Assembly (NCBI RefSeq): GCF_016862635.1
Contig: NZ_BONI01000084.1
Span: 1-37,988, forward strand
Source of the DNA: Catellatospora coxensis
GTDB lineage: Bacteria > Actinomycetota > Actinomycetes > Mycobacteriales > Micromonosporaceae
Direction: 5' to 3'
DNA: 37,988 nt
A program made the translations under genes and the position numbers. The notes beneath the pieces are model-generated. The model was not told the DNA's origin. It worked only from the letters and a program-made list of their open reading frames with translations, and made no database searches. Positions 30,615 to 37,934 of the stretch are shown here, piece by piece (positions within the stretch are counted from its first letter, which is position 1; each line of letters starts with the position of its first letter).

Positions 30615-31493
30615 ATGCTGATCGTGAGCCTGTGCGGGGCGCTGGCGGCAGCCGTGTGCTTCGGGTTGTCGTCGGTCATGCAGGCCGTCGGTATGCGCAA
30701 GGCGGGGCCGGTCAGCGAGCTGGAGCCGAAGTCCCTGGTGCGCGCCTGGCTGACCCTGCCGTTCCTCGCCGGGGTCGGCCTGGACCTGCTCGGCTTCGGG
30801 TTCGAACTGGTCGCGCTGCGGCACCTGCCGCTGTTCCTGGTGCAGGCCGCGATCGCGTCCGCCCTGGCGGTGACCGCGATCGCGGCGGCCGTGGTGATGA
30901 AGGAGCGGCTGGGCCGGGCCGAGAAGTGCGCGGTCGGCGCCGTCTGCGTCGGACTCGCCCTGCTGGGCGTGTCGGCCGGACCCGAGGGGGCGAACCGCGC
31001 GCACACCGACTTCTACGCCGCGCTGGCCGCATGCCTGGTGGGGCTCGCCGTGCTCGGCGCGGGCGCGGGACGGCTGCGCGGGCGGTGGCGCACCACGGTC
31101 CTCGGGCTGTGCGCGGGCCTGTGCTTCGGGGTGCTGGCGCTGGCCGCGCGCACGCTGCCGGAGTTGGACCCGGCGCGGATGGTGCGCGAGCCGGCGACGT
31201 ACCTCGTCGCGGCGTCCAGCCTGATCGCGCTGGTGCTGTGGACGATGGCGCTGTCGGGCGGCTCGGTCACCACCGCGACGGCGGCGATGGTGATCGGCGA
31301 GACGGTGCTGCCCGCCGCCGTCGGCGTCGTGGTGCTGGGCGACGAGGCGCGGCCGGGCTGGGTGCCGGTCGCGGTCGGCGGCTTCCTGCTGGCCGTGGGC
31401 GGTGCGCTCGCCCTGGCCCGGTTCGGGGAGCTGCCCGGGCAGCCGTCCACGCCTGCCTCCGTGCCCGGGGTACGCGAGGCCGACACCGTCTGA
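30615..31493 (+). CDS. DMT/EamA-type membrane transporter
   Basis: A 292-aa protein with about ten hydrophobic helices arranged as two halves, consistent with a drug/metabolite transporter. The first helix has CFGLSSVMQAVGMRKAG; RHLPLFLVQAAIASALAVTAIAA and MALSGGSVTTATAAMVIGETVLPA correspond to the conserved helix pairs of the family. The substrate is unknown. ATG 30615 has only a weak GATGAG upstream. It is divergent from the fucosidase gene over a 168-bp gap, and convergent with the GNAT gene downstream. Confidence 0.85.
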   Translation: MLIVSLCGALAAAVCFGLSSVMQAVGMRKAGPVSELEPKSLVRAWLTLPFLAGVGLDLLGFGFELVALRHLPLFLVQAAIASALAVTAIAAAVVMKERLGRAEKCAVGAVCVGLALLGVSAGPEGANRAHTDFYAALAACLVGLAVLGAGAGRLRGRWRTTVLGLCAGLCFGVLALAARTLPELDPARMVREPATYLVAASSLIALVLWTMALSGGSVTTATAAMVIGETVLPAAVGVVVLGDEARPGWVPVAVGGFLLAVGGALALARFGELPGQPSTPASVPGVREADTV

Positions 31494-31529
31494 GCCGGTC
31501 CTACCCGTCCGAAACTGTCCGGACTGCTG

Positions 31530-31556
31530 CGTTCGGTGAAACACCCGCACCGAACG
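31530..31556. terminator. Bidirectional hairpin between DMT and GNAT genes
   Basis: CGTTCGGT (31530-31537) and ACCGAACG (31549-31556) pair perfectly around an 11-nt loop. It lies midway in the 90-bp gap between the convergent stops. Confidence 0.65.
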
Positions 31557-31583
31557 TGTTCGTGACCTCGTGCGGCCGGGTCG

Positions 31584-32024
31584 TCAGCGAGGTGGCAGCG
31601 TGTACCGGATCTTCTCGGCGGGGCGTGCGCCGAGGCGCTCGTAGAAGCGCCGGGCGTCGGTGTTCCAGACCGGGGTCTGCCACTGGACCTCCTCGCCGTC
31701 GGCCGCCGCGACCACGGCGTCGATCAGCCGCCTGCCCAGGCCGCGGCCCCGGTGGCGCTCGTCGAGGTAGAGGCAGTCGAGGTGGGTGTAGGGGCGGCCG
31801 GTCCAGGTGGCGAGGTCGCGGGTCCAGGTGGCGTACCCGGCCAGCGTGCCGGCGTCGTCGGCGACCAGGCAGCGCAGCCGCGGCGGGTCGGCGAACAGGG
31901 CGGGAGCGAGCCGTTCGGCGAGGCCGGGTGGCGGTGGCGCGGCGCGCTCGTACGCGGTGTGGGCGGCGATCAGGGCGAGCAGCGCCGGCAGGTCGTCCGG
32001 CCGGACGGGGCGTACGACGGTCAT
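31584..32024 (-). CDS. GNAT-family N-acetyltransferase
   Basis: A 146-aa single-domain acetyltransferase. LDCLYLDERHRGRGLGRRLIDAVV contains the acetyl-CoA pyrophosphate loop R-x-x-G-x-G/A (about residues 90-105 in RHRGRGLGRRL), and a late VWNTDARRFYERLGAR forms the usual helix 4 and beta-6 region. The target amine is unknown. ATG 32024 begins the conserved VVRPVRPDDLPALLAL strand; the ribosome site is weak. It is a stand-alone gene between a terminator and the upstream region of paralogue B. Confidence 0.88.
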   Translation of the reverse strand: MTVVRPVRPDDLPALLALIAAHTAYERAAPPPPGLAERLAPALFADPPRLRCLVADDAGTLAGYATWTRDLATWTGRPYTHLDCLYLDERHRGRGLGRRLIDAVVAAADGEEVQWQTPVWNTDARRFYERLGARPAEKIRYTLPPR

Positions 32025-32145
32025 CTGTCGATCTTTTCCCACAAGATGGGACGTCGGCCAGTCGTGCGAGCGCCATATCCCATCAGGATTTCGCCCGCGT
32101 TACGCCAGGCAGGTGACGCTCTGTACGGGTGAGGAATGCCAAAAG
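32025..32145. other. Upstream region of the GNAT gene
   Basis: Part of the 328-bp gap between the divergent GNAT gene and paralogue B. No gene is visible. A short open frame from 32136 overlaps the conserved element and shows no protein features. Confidence 0.4.
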
Positions 32146-32185
32146 TCATCTGCACGTGCATCCGGCGCTTGCGCCTGCACAGGAT
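32146..32185 (+). promoter_or_regulatory. Conserved 40-bp element, copy 2 (paired with 602-640)
   Basis: It starts with TCATCTGCACGTGCATC, identical to the complement of 624-640, then GCGCTTGC and TGCACAGGAT as at copy 1. It points toward paralogue B, as copy 1 points toward paralogue A. Similarity continues weakly for about 20 nt (TGCAT.ATG, GGC). It is probably an operator or promoter element carried along when the gene was duplicated. Confidence 0.7.
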
Positions 32186-32218
32186 GGTCTGCATGATGGG
32201 AGGCGCAACGACTTACGT

Positions 32219-32245
32219 TTGCATTGTGGCACTTGCATCTGTGGC
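32219..32245 (+). promoter_or_regulatory. Tandem TTGCAT..GTGGC repeats
   Basis: TTGCATTGTGGC (32219-32230) and TTGCATCTGTGGC (32233-32245) are direct repeats 14 nt apart, about 110 nt before paralogue B. They may be part of the same regulatory region; either TTGCAT could serve as a -35 box. Confidence 0.35.
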
Positions 32246-32352
32246 CCGGCTGGTGTGGCGACACGGCACCGGGCGGACGGCACGGACAACAACCGTTCCG
32301 GACGGCTCCACCCCCCATCCGCGAGCACCACGTTTGCCGCAGTGAGGCACGT

Positions 32353-32610
32353 ATGCCAGCTCCCAGGATCAACCCCGCCCGGCGCGCTTCCGCCGAGATC
32401 GCGGCCACCGACTCGTACCAGTCCGGAGACCGGGTCTGGGTCTACCGCGAGCGGAAATGGCAGGCAGGGATCATCTCCGACGTCACATCGGACAAGGCCG
32501 TGGTCATCTGCGGCGGCGACTCCGGTGTCGTGGAGGAGACCGTGACCGCACCCCACCTCGTGGTCCGTGACGACGTGTACCTCTACATCGACACGGTCAC
32601 CTACGTGTGA
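32353..32610 (+). CDS. Small conserved protein of unknown function (paralogue B)
   Basis: An 85-aa protein homologous along its whole length to 64-327. Shared positions include DRVWVYR near residue 26, W.AGI..D..S near 35-45, VIC near 50, EE/E.....V.RD near 65-73 and the end ID...YV. The central Cys pair of paralogue A (VICCSS) is VICGGD here, so only one Cys is conserved. ATG 32353 has GTGAGG 7 nt upstream; the open frame continues upstream but is not conserved with paralogue A. There is no signal peptide or membrane helix. It is a single-gene unit ending at a strong hairpin. The function is unknown; a small beta-barrel binding protein is a guess. Confidence 0.85.
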   Translation: MPAPRINPARRASAEIAATDSYQSGDRVWVYRERKWQAGIISDVTSDKAVVICGGDSGVVEETVTAPHLVVRDDVYLYIDTVTYV

Positions 32611-32664
32611 GGTGCCGCAAGACCGAGCCGGCTCTCGCGTAGCCTCGGGGGCCGGACCGGGCCA

Positions 32665-32699
32665 GGCGGGTGGCGCCGACGATGCCGGCGCCACCCGCC
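32665..32699. terminator. Bidirectional 14-bp hairpin
   Basis: GGCGGGTGGCGCCG (32665-32678) and CGGCGCCACCCGCC (32686-32699) pair perfectly around a 7-nt loop, between the convergent stops of paralogue B and the membrane protein. Confidence 0.85.
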
Positions 32700-32708
32700 C
32701 CGGCTTGT

Positions 32709-33182
32709 TCAGCCCCGGCGGGAGCGCCGGCGGCGCTGCCACTTCTCGCGGAACTCCAGCGGCACGAAGACCAGCGTGGTGAGGACCGCGGCGACGACCG
32801 CCCACAGCGCGACCTGGCTCGGGCTCATGTGGGACACGCCCATGTTGGACGTCCACACCGGGTTCAGGCCGAGCGGCGGGAAGCCCTCCCAGAACAGCAC
32901 CCACAGCAGCGGCACCAGGCCCATCGCGATGCCGTACGCGGTGAAGTGGCCGGCCTGCGAGAACAGCACGCCCATCACCACCGCCGCGATCATGTAGATC
33001 AGCACCGCGGTGCGCTGGCCGCCGTCCGAGGGGATGCGGTCGATCAGGTAGTTCCAGATGTCCACGATGGTGTCCAGCACGGGCTGCCAGTACACCGCGA
33101 TCAGCACCAGGGACACCACGATCACGATCGCGATGCCCAGGCCCTTGAGAATCTTGAATGCGCCGGCTTCTGCCTGCGTCAC
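32709..33182 (-). CDS. Four-helix membrane protein of unknown function
   Basis: A 157-aa protein with about four hydrophobic stretches: near residues 12-30 (ILKGLGIAIVIVVSLVLIAV), 60-75, 82-97 (IAMGLVPLLWVLFW) and 125-142 (ALWAVVAAVLTTLVFVPL), ending in a basic tail. GTG 33182 has GGGAGG 7 nt upstream. I do not recognise a family. It is alone on its strand between a terminator and a 487-bp intergenic region. Confidence 0.75.
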   Translation of the reverse strand: MTQAEAGAFKILKGLGIAIVIVVSLVLIAVYWQPVLDTIVDIWNYLIDRIPSDGGQRTAVLIYMIAAVVMGVLFSQAGHFTAYGIAMGLVPLLWVLFWEGFPPLGLNPVWTSNMGVSHMSPSQVALWAVVAAVLTTLVFVPLEFREKWQRRRRSRRG

Positions 33183-33669
33183 AGCGTTCCTCCCTCACCG
33201 ATACCGTCACGCCGGCGCACCCGTGACACGGGGCCCCCTGCGGCCGCCAGAGTCCAGTTCGGACGGGGTCCGGCCGAGGTGGACGTACGGTGCTGCGAGG
33301 GTCGCAAAGCGCCGGTCCGGTGGTGCTGAGGGGCATGTCGCGGACAGGGCCGTGCGAGCGGCGCGCCGATCATCCCACCACGGTGTGTCCACGGCGAGAG
33401 CTGTCCGACCGGTTCCCGCTGCCGCAACGGCCGACCTGCGGGAAGATCCTCCGACGGGTTCACGACAGCGCGCCGCCTCCGTGCCTCCGGGCCTCCGCGC
33501 TCCCGGCTTCGGGTTCGAAGATCGCCGTTTCCGGTCAGGAGCTCTGCTCTGACCGCCTGTCTCGCCCCGAAACGGCGATCACGCCCGGCCGACCCGGCCC
33601 ACCCGGGCACGTCGGGCCGCTGAGCAGCTTGTTCGGCGCGGGTGGGTCGATAATGGGGTGGGGGACGCG
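33183..33669. other. Long intergenic region between divergent genes
   Basis: No open frame here shows protein features on either strand. The most notable content is the nested inverted repeat 33520-33580. Elsewhere it is unremarkable GC-rich sequence that must carry the promoters of the membrane protein and the Usp-CBS unit. Confidence 0.5.
33520..33580. repeat. Nested inverted repeat upstream of the Usp gene
   Basis: GATCGCCGTTT (33520-33530) pairs exactly with AAACGGCGATC (33570-33580). Inside, CGGTCAG (33532-33538) pairs exactly with CTGACCG (33549-33555). It lies 90 nt before the Usp start; it could be a terminator of an unseen transcript, an attenuator or a mobile-repeat remnant. Confidence 0.55.
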
Positions 33670-34557
33670 ATGACTGAGCAGACGATGGTCGTGGTCGGCG
33701 TCGATGGTTCGGCGTCGGCGCTGGCGGCGGTGCGCGAGGCCGTCCGGGAGGCGGCGTGGCGCGGCTGCGAGCTGCGCATCGTGCACGCCTTCATCTGGCC
33801 GCTGATGCACGTCGACGTCGGGGCGTCGGACGCCGTGCCGGAGGGCGGGCTGCGCCGCGACGCCGAACGGTTGCTCGCCGAGGCGACCGCGGTCGCGAAG
33901 GCCGCGAACGGCCGCGTCGAGGTGACGGCCGACCTGGTCACCGGCGGGCCCGCAGGTGTGCTGCTGGCCGCCGCGCGCGCCGCGCAGCTGCTGGTGCTCG
34001 GTGACCGGGGCCTGGGCGGGTTCACCGGGCTGCTGCTCGGCTCGGTCGCGGTGGAGGTGACGGCGCACTGCGCCACCCCGGTGCTGGTGGTGCGGGGCGA
34101 GGCGCGGGCCGGCCCGGTCGTGCTCGGGGTCGACGGCTCGCCGGGGTCGGCGGCGGCTGTACGGCAGGCGTTCGGCGAGGCGGGGCAGCGGGACGCGGAG
34201 CTGCTGGCGGTGCGGGTCTGGCACGACGCCGCCACCACGCTGTCGTACTCGATCCCGGCGCTCTACGACTCCGGCGCCGCGCGGTCGGCCGAGCAGCAGG
34301 AGCTCGACGCGGCGATCGAGGCCATGCGCAAGCAGCGGCCCGATGTCCGGGTCCGCACGGACGTGGTGTCCGGTCGCACCGGCCGGGAGCTGGTACGGCT
34401 GAGCGAGCAGGCGCAGCTGATGGTGGTCGGCGCGCGGGGGCGCGGTGGTTTCAAGGGGCTGCTGCTGGGCTCGGTCAGCCAGCAGTTGCTGCACCACGCG
34501 GCGTGCCCGGTGCTGGTGGTGCGGCATACCCCGGTCGAGGAGCCTGCGGGCGGTTGA
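33670..34557 (+). CDS. Tandem-domain universal stress protein
   Basis: A 295-aa protein of two Usp domains (about 4-140 and 150-285). Each has the ATP-binding pattern G-x2-G-x9-G-S: GDRGLGGFTGLLLGSVAVEV and GARGRGGFKGLLLGSVSQQL, and each ends TPVLVVR or CPVLVVR. Two-domain Usps are typical of actinobacteria, where many belong to hypoxia/dormancy regulons. ATG 33670 is preferred over GTG 33658 because the conserved first strand (VVVGVDGS) follows it closely, with G-rich sequence upstream. The CBS gene starts 21 nt downstream, so the two form an operon. Confidence 0.92.
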   Translation: MTEQTMVVVGVDGSASALAAVREAVREAAWRGCELRIVHAFIWPLMHVDVGASDAVPEGGLRRDAERLLAEATAVAKAANGRVEVTADLVTGGPAGVLLAAARAAQLLVLGDRGLGGFTGLLLGSVAVEVTAHCATPVLVVRGEARAGPVVLGVDGSPGSAAAVRQAFGEAGQRDAELLAVRVWHDAATTLSYSIPALYDSGAARSAEQQELDAAIEAMRKQRPDVRVRTDVVSGRTGRELVRLSEQAQLMVVGARGRGGFKGLLLGSVSQQLLHHAACPVLVVRHTPVEEPAGG

Positions 34558-34578
34558 GGGACGGGTCGGGAGCTGGTC

Positions 34579-35007
34579 ATGGACGGGCGGGTGAAACAGA
34601 GCGGGCCGGACCGGCCGGGACTGGCCTGGCGGCAGATCAGCGAGGTGATGAGCGCGCCGCCGTACTGCGTGCGCACGTCGACGACGCTGGGCGACGCGCT
34701 CGCGGTGATGGTCCGCGAGGGGCTGCGGCACCTGGTCGTGACCGACGAGGGCGGCCGGTGCGTGGGCGTGCTGGCCGACCGGGCGGTCGTCGCGGCCTGG
34801 GCGGCCGAGCCGGCCACGTTGTCGTACCGGCGGGTCTCGTCGGTGCTGGACCGCTCGCCGGCGGTGGTCGCCGCCGAGGCCGCGGTGGTGGACGCGGCGC
34901 GGCTGATGCGTACCGCCTGCGTGGACGCGGTGGCGGTGGTGGACGCCCGCGGGATGGCCGTCGGGGTGGTGACCGGAAGCGACCTCGTCGCCCTGCTCGC
35001 ACGGTGA
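34579..35007 (+). CDS. Two-CBS-domain protein
   Basis: A 142-aa protein made of a CBS pair: VMSAPPYCVRTSTTLGDALAVM...GLRHLVVTDEGGRCVGVLADR (about 23-70) and SSVLDRSPAVVAAEAAVVDAARLM, VDAVAVVDARGMAVGVVTGSDLV (about 86-138). CBS pairs bind adenosine nucleotides or similar ligands and act as small regulators. GGGAG lies 7 nt before ATG 34579. Co-transcription with the Usp gene suggests a nucleotide-sensing stress unit. Confidence 0.9.
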   Translation: MDGRVKQSGPDRPGLAWRQISEVMSAPPYCVRTSTTLGDALAVMVREGLRHLVVTDEGGRCVGVLADRAVVAAWAAEPATLSYRRVSSVLDRSPAVVAAEAAVVDAARLMRTACVDAVAVVDARGMAVGVVTGSDLVALLAR

Positions 35008-35017
35008 CGGTGGTGGA

Positions 35018-35049
35018 GCGGGGGAGACGGCTCGCGCAGCCTCCCCCGC
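35018..35049. terminator. Hairpin between CBS and S1 genes
   Basis: GCGGGGGAG (35018-35026) and CTCCCCCGC (35041-35049) pair perfectly around a 14-nt loop, 10 nt after the CBS stop and 5 nt from the stop of the convergent S1 gene. It probably serves both. Confidence 0.65.
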
Positions 35050-35054
35050 CGTGG

Positions 35055-35261
35055 TCACGCCAGCGTCAGGCTGGCGCGCCTGCGCTCGCGGTCGATCTCG
35101 AGGATGCGAACCGTGACGCTCGAACCGACCTGCGGCTCGGTCAGGCCGTGCAGCAGACCGTGGGCGTCCTCGGCGATCTCGACGAAAGCGCCGAAAGGAA
35201 CGACCTGGACTACCTGGCCTACCAGGACGTCACCGGCGTTGAGTTCTTCGAAGCGGGACAT
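35055..35261 (-). CDS. Small single S1-domain RNA-binding protein
   Basis: A 68-aa protein that is just one S1/OB fold: AGDVLVGQVVQVVPFGAFVEI..D..GLLHGL, then GSSVTVRILEIDRERRRASLTL. The PFGAFVEI and RASLTL segments are hallmark S1 residues, so it should bind single-stranded RNA, probably on ribosomes or mRNA. ATG 35261 is fixed by AAGGAGGTGATC just upstream, a complete complement of the 16S rRNA 3' end, predicting very efficient translation. The frame upstream of that site is not coding. Confidence 0.88.
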   Translation of the reverse strand: MSRFEELNAGDVLVGQVVQVVPFGAFVEIAEDAHGLLHGLTEPQVGSSVTVRILEIDRERRRASLTLA

Positions 35262-35472
35262 GCGATCACCTCCTTCCTCGGCAGGCTCCGCTTGGCGGGC
35301 GACGACGAAGGAGGGCGGGCCACGGGCCCGCCGGGCGATCACGGCTCAGCCGGATGCCTCATCTGATCACGGCACTGGGCCGACCCGGCAGTCACAGCGC
35401 CCGACCTTAGCGGCGGTTCCGTCCCCCGGCAACCGTGCTGCCCGTTTCTGCCGGAGGTGAACACGCCGTAAA

Positions 35473-35497
35473 TAAACTTGCAGCCACTGCAAGTTTA
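35473..35497. promoter_or_regulatory. 25-bp operator palindrome of the TetR/efflux unit
   Basis: TAAACTTGCAG-CCA-CTGCAAGTTTA has perfect 11-bp arms. Its left arm contains the TTGCAG (35478-35483) that, with a 17-nt spacer and TTTGAT (35501-35506), forms the likely promoter. The predicted start site falls on the GTG at 35513, so the transcript would be leaderless and the operator would block it directly. Confidence 0.75.
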
Positions 35498-35512
35498 AGG
35501 TTTGATCTGCCC

Positions 35513-36130
35513 GTGACCCCGCTCGACCAGGACGCCCCGCTCGGCCGGCGTGACCTCCGCAAGCAGCAGACCCGCGCCGCGCTCACCGGCGCGGCCCTGC
35601 GGCTGTGCTCGGCGCGCGGCTTCGAGCACGTCACCGTGGACGACATCAGCGCCGAGGCGGGCGTGTCCTCGCGCACGTTCTTCAACTACTTCGCCTCCAA
35701 GGAGGACGCCGTGCTCGGCGACCATCTGGTGGAGGTCGACGCGATGCGGGCCCGGCTGGCCGTGCTGCTGCCCACGATGGGAGTGCTGGAGGCGGTGCGC
35801 CGCGCCGTGCTGCTGGTCGTCGCCGCCATGGAGGCCGATCGCGACCACTGGTTCCTGCGCATGGAGATCATCCAGCGCAGCCCGCAACTGCTGCCCAGGC
35901 TGGTGCTCAGCAACGCCGAGGCCGAACGCGCCACCACCGAGCAGATCGCCGCGCATCTCGGGCTCGACCCGGTGCGGCACGGCTACCCGGCGCTCGTGGT
36001 GGCCACGACCAGCGCCGCCTTCCGGGTCGCCGCCACCCGCTGGATGGCCGCGGCCGGCGGGCTGTCGCTCGGCGCGCTGGTGGACGAGGCGTTCACGGCC
36101 CTGGCGGCCGGACTGCCCGATCCGCACTGA
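35513..36130 (+). CDS. TetR-family repressor of the adjacent efflux pump
   Basis: A 205-aa regulator with helix-turn-helix at about residues 15-60 (RRDLRKQQTRAALTGAALRL, then HVTVDDISAEAGVSSRTFFNYFASKEDAVLG) and a ligand domain ending SLGALVDEAFTALAAGL. GTG 35513 has no ribosome site, but the promoter places the transcript start exactly there, so it is probably translated as a leaderless messenger. The frame is open further upstream through the operator. The MFS gene begins 83 nt downstream on the same strand; autorepression with control of the pump is the expected design. Confidence 0.9.
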   Translation: MTPLDQDAPLGRRDLRKQQTRAALTGAALRLCSARGFEHVTVDDISAEAGVSSRTFFNYFASKEDAVLGDHLVEVDAMRARLAVLLPTMGVLEAVRRAVLLVVAAMEADRDHWFLRMEIIQRSPQLLPRLVLSNAEAERATTEQIAAHLGLDPVRHGYPALVVATTSAAFRVAATRWMAAAGGLSLGALVDEAFTALAAGLPDPH

Positions 36131-36213
36131 CCCCGTACCCGCGCCGCCCGAAGGCGCGCCCCCGATCCCCCCGGGTGATCCTCACCCGATTGCCGCACCA
36201 CGTGAGGAAGAAA

Positions 36214-37860
36214 ATGACCACGACCGACATACCGGCCCAGACGGCCGGACCGGAGCCCGACGCGGTCCCGATGACCCGCCGCGAGGTGATGCAGGCGCTG
36301 TCCGGCCTGATGCTGGGCATGTTCGTGTCCATCCTGGCGGGGACGGTCGTGGCCAACGCGCTGCCGCGCATCATCGCCGCCCTCGACGGCAGCCAGTCCG
36401 TCTACACCTGGATCGTCACCACCGAACTGCTGGCGATGACCGCCACCGTCCCGCTGTGGGGCAAGGCGGCCGACCTGTACAGCAAGAAGCTGCTCATCCA
36501 GCTCTCGCTGGGCCTGTTCGTGGTCGGCTCGCTCATCGCGGGCTTCACCCCGAACGTCGAGATCCTGCTCGTCAGCCGCGTCGTGCAGGGCGTCGGCGCG
36601 GGCGGCATGACCGCCCTCGCGATGATCGTGATGGCGGCGATGATCCCGCCCCGCGAGATGGGCCGCTACTCGGGCATCTTCGGCGCGGTGTTCGGCATCG
36701 GCACCATCGCCGGCCCGCTCATCGGCGGCGTGCTGGTGGACACCTCGTGGCTGGGCTGGCGCTGGACGTTCTTCATCGGCGTCCCGTTCACCCTGCTCGC
36801 CATCTACCTGCTGCAGCGCACCCTGCACCTGCCGGCGACCCCGCCCGGCAAGGTGAAGATCGACTACTGGGGCGCGTTCCTGATCACCGCGGGCGTCTCC
36901 ACCCTGCTGATCTGGTCGACGCTGGCCGGCAACAAGTTCGCCTGGGCCTCGGGCTGGACCGCGCTGCTGGTGACCGGCGGCCTGGTGCTGCTGGCCCTGG
37001 CCGTGTGGGTCGAGTCGCGGGCCGCGGAGCCGATCATCCCGCTCGGCATCTTCCGCAGCCGCACCGTCACCCTGACCACGATCGCCAGCGTGCTGGTCGG
37101 TCTGGCGCTGATGGGCGGCGCGGTGTTCCTGTCGCAGTACTTCCAGATCTCGCTGGGCAAGTCGCCGACGGTGGCCGGCCTGATGAGCCTGCCGATGATC
37201 TTCGGTCTGCTGGTCTCGTCGACCGTCGCGGGCGGGCTGATCACCAAGTTCGGCAAGTGGAAGATCTACCTGGTCGTCGGCGCGGTGGTGATGACGGTCG
37301 GCATGCTGCTGCTCGGCACCATCGACCACACCACCAGCGTGCCGCTGGTGTCGGTGTACATGGCCGTGCTCGGCATCGGCGTCGGCCTGCTCATGCAGAA
37401 CCTGGTGCTGGCCGCGCAGAACGACGTGCCCGCCCACGACCTGGGCGTCACCACCTCGGTGCTCACCTTCTTCCGCAGCATGGGCAGCGCGGTCGGCGTC
37501 AGCGCGCTCGGCGCGGTGATGACCGCCCGGATCACCGCGCTGCGCGAGGAGCGGTTCGGCCCTGCCCCGGCCGGCAGTGACTCCAGCCAGGTGCCCGACC
37601 TGGCCGCGCTGCCGCCGGAGATCAAGGCGGCCGTCGCCGAGATCTACGGCCTGGCCACCGCGGACCTGTTCCTGGTCGGCGCGCCGATCGCGGCGCTGGC
37701 GTTCATCGTGGTGCTGTTCATCAAGGAGAAGCCGCTGAGCACGCTGAGCGGTGCGGACCGGCTCGCCATGGAGTCGGCGGCCGCCGACGGCGCCGAGCCC
37801 GGCACCGAGCCGGCCGCGAAGCCGGACAGCCGCCCCGACGGGCTCGCCCGGGTCGAGTGA
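36214..37860 (+). CDS. DHA2-family (14-helix) MFS drug efflux transporter
   Basis: A 548-aa membrane protein. Helix 1 is LSGLMLGMFVSILAGTVVANALP, followed by D.S.Y.WIVT..LLAMTA..PLWGKAADLY...K (the motif-A region), SRVVQGVGAGGM (motif B) and FGIGTIAGPLIGGVLVD (motif C of antiporters). The length and helix count fit the EmrB/QacA-type 14-helix group, which exports drugs in exchange for protons. The C-terminal 50 residues are polar and cytosolic. GAGG stands about 7 nt before ATG 36214. It is co-transcribed with the TetR gene; a strong terminator follows. Confidence 0.93.
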   Translation: MTTTDIPAQTAGPEPDAVPMTRREVMQALSGLMLGMFVSILAGTVVANALPRIIAALDGSQSVYTWIVTTELLAMTATVPLWGKAADLYSKKLLIQLSLGLFVVGSLIAGFTPNVEILLVSRVVQGVGAGGMTALAMIVMAAMIPPREMGRYSGIFGAVFGIGTIAGPLIGGVLVDTSWLGWRWTFFIGVPFTLLAIYLLQRTLHLPATPPGKVKIDYWGAFLITAGVSTLLIWSTLAGNKFAWASGWTALLVTGGLVLLALAVWVESRAAEPIIPLGIFRSRTVTLTTIASVLVGLALMGGAVFLSQYFQISLGKSPTVAGLMSLPMIFGLLVSSTVAGGLITKFGKWKIYLVVGAVVMTVGMLLLGTIDHTTSVPLVSVYMAVLGIGVGLLMQNLVLAAQNDVPAHDLGVTTSVLTFFRSMGSAVGVSALGAVMTARITALREERFGPAPAGSDSSQVPDLAALPPEIKAAVAEIYGLATADLFLVGAPIAALAFIVVLFIKEKPLSTLSGADRLAMESAAADGAEPGTEPAAKPDSRPDGLARVE

Positions 37861-37870
37861 TCCCACCGGT

Positions 37871-37907
37871 GAAAGGGCGTCCGTGCTTCCGGCACGGACG
37901 CCCTTTC
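37871..37907 (+). terminator. Terminator after the MFS gene
   Basis: GAAAGGGCGTCCGTGC (37871-37886) and its exact complement (37892-37907) form a perfect 16-bp stem with a 5-nt loop, 10 nt after the stop. Confidence 0.9.
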
Positions 37908-37934
37908 CGCATCCGAACCCCGGCCGCGCCGGAA

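Noticed and set aside
32136-32345. A 69-codon open frame rich in Cys and Arg overlapping conserved element copy 2
   Set aside because: The matching strand at copy 1 has no equivalent frame because of a gap, so conservation is at the DNA level and not at the protein level.
35605-37860. A 751-codon frame that would fuse extra sequence to the efflux pump
   Set aside because: The N-terminal 203 codons overlap the TetR gene out of frame and have no domain. ATG 36214 has its own ribosome site and begins the first helix region.
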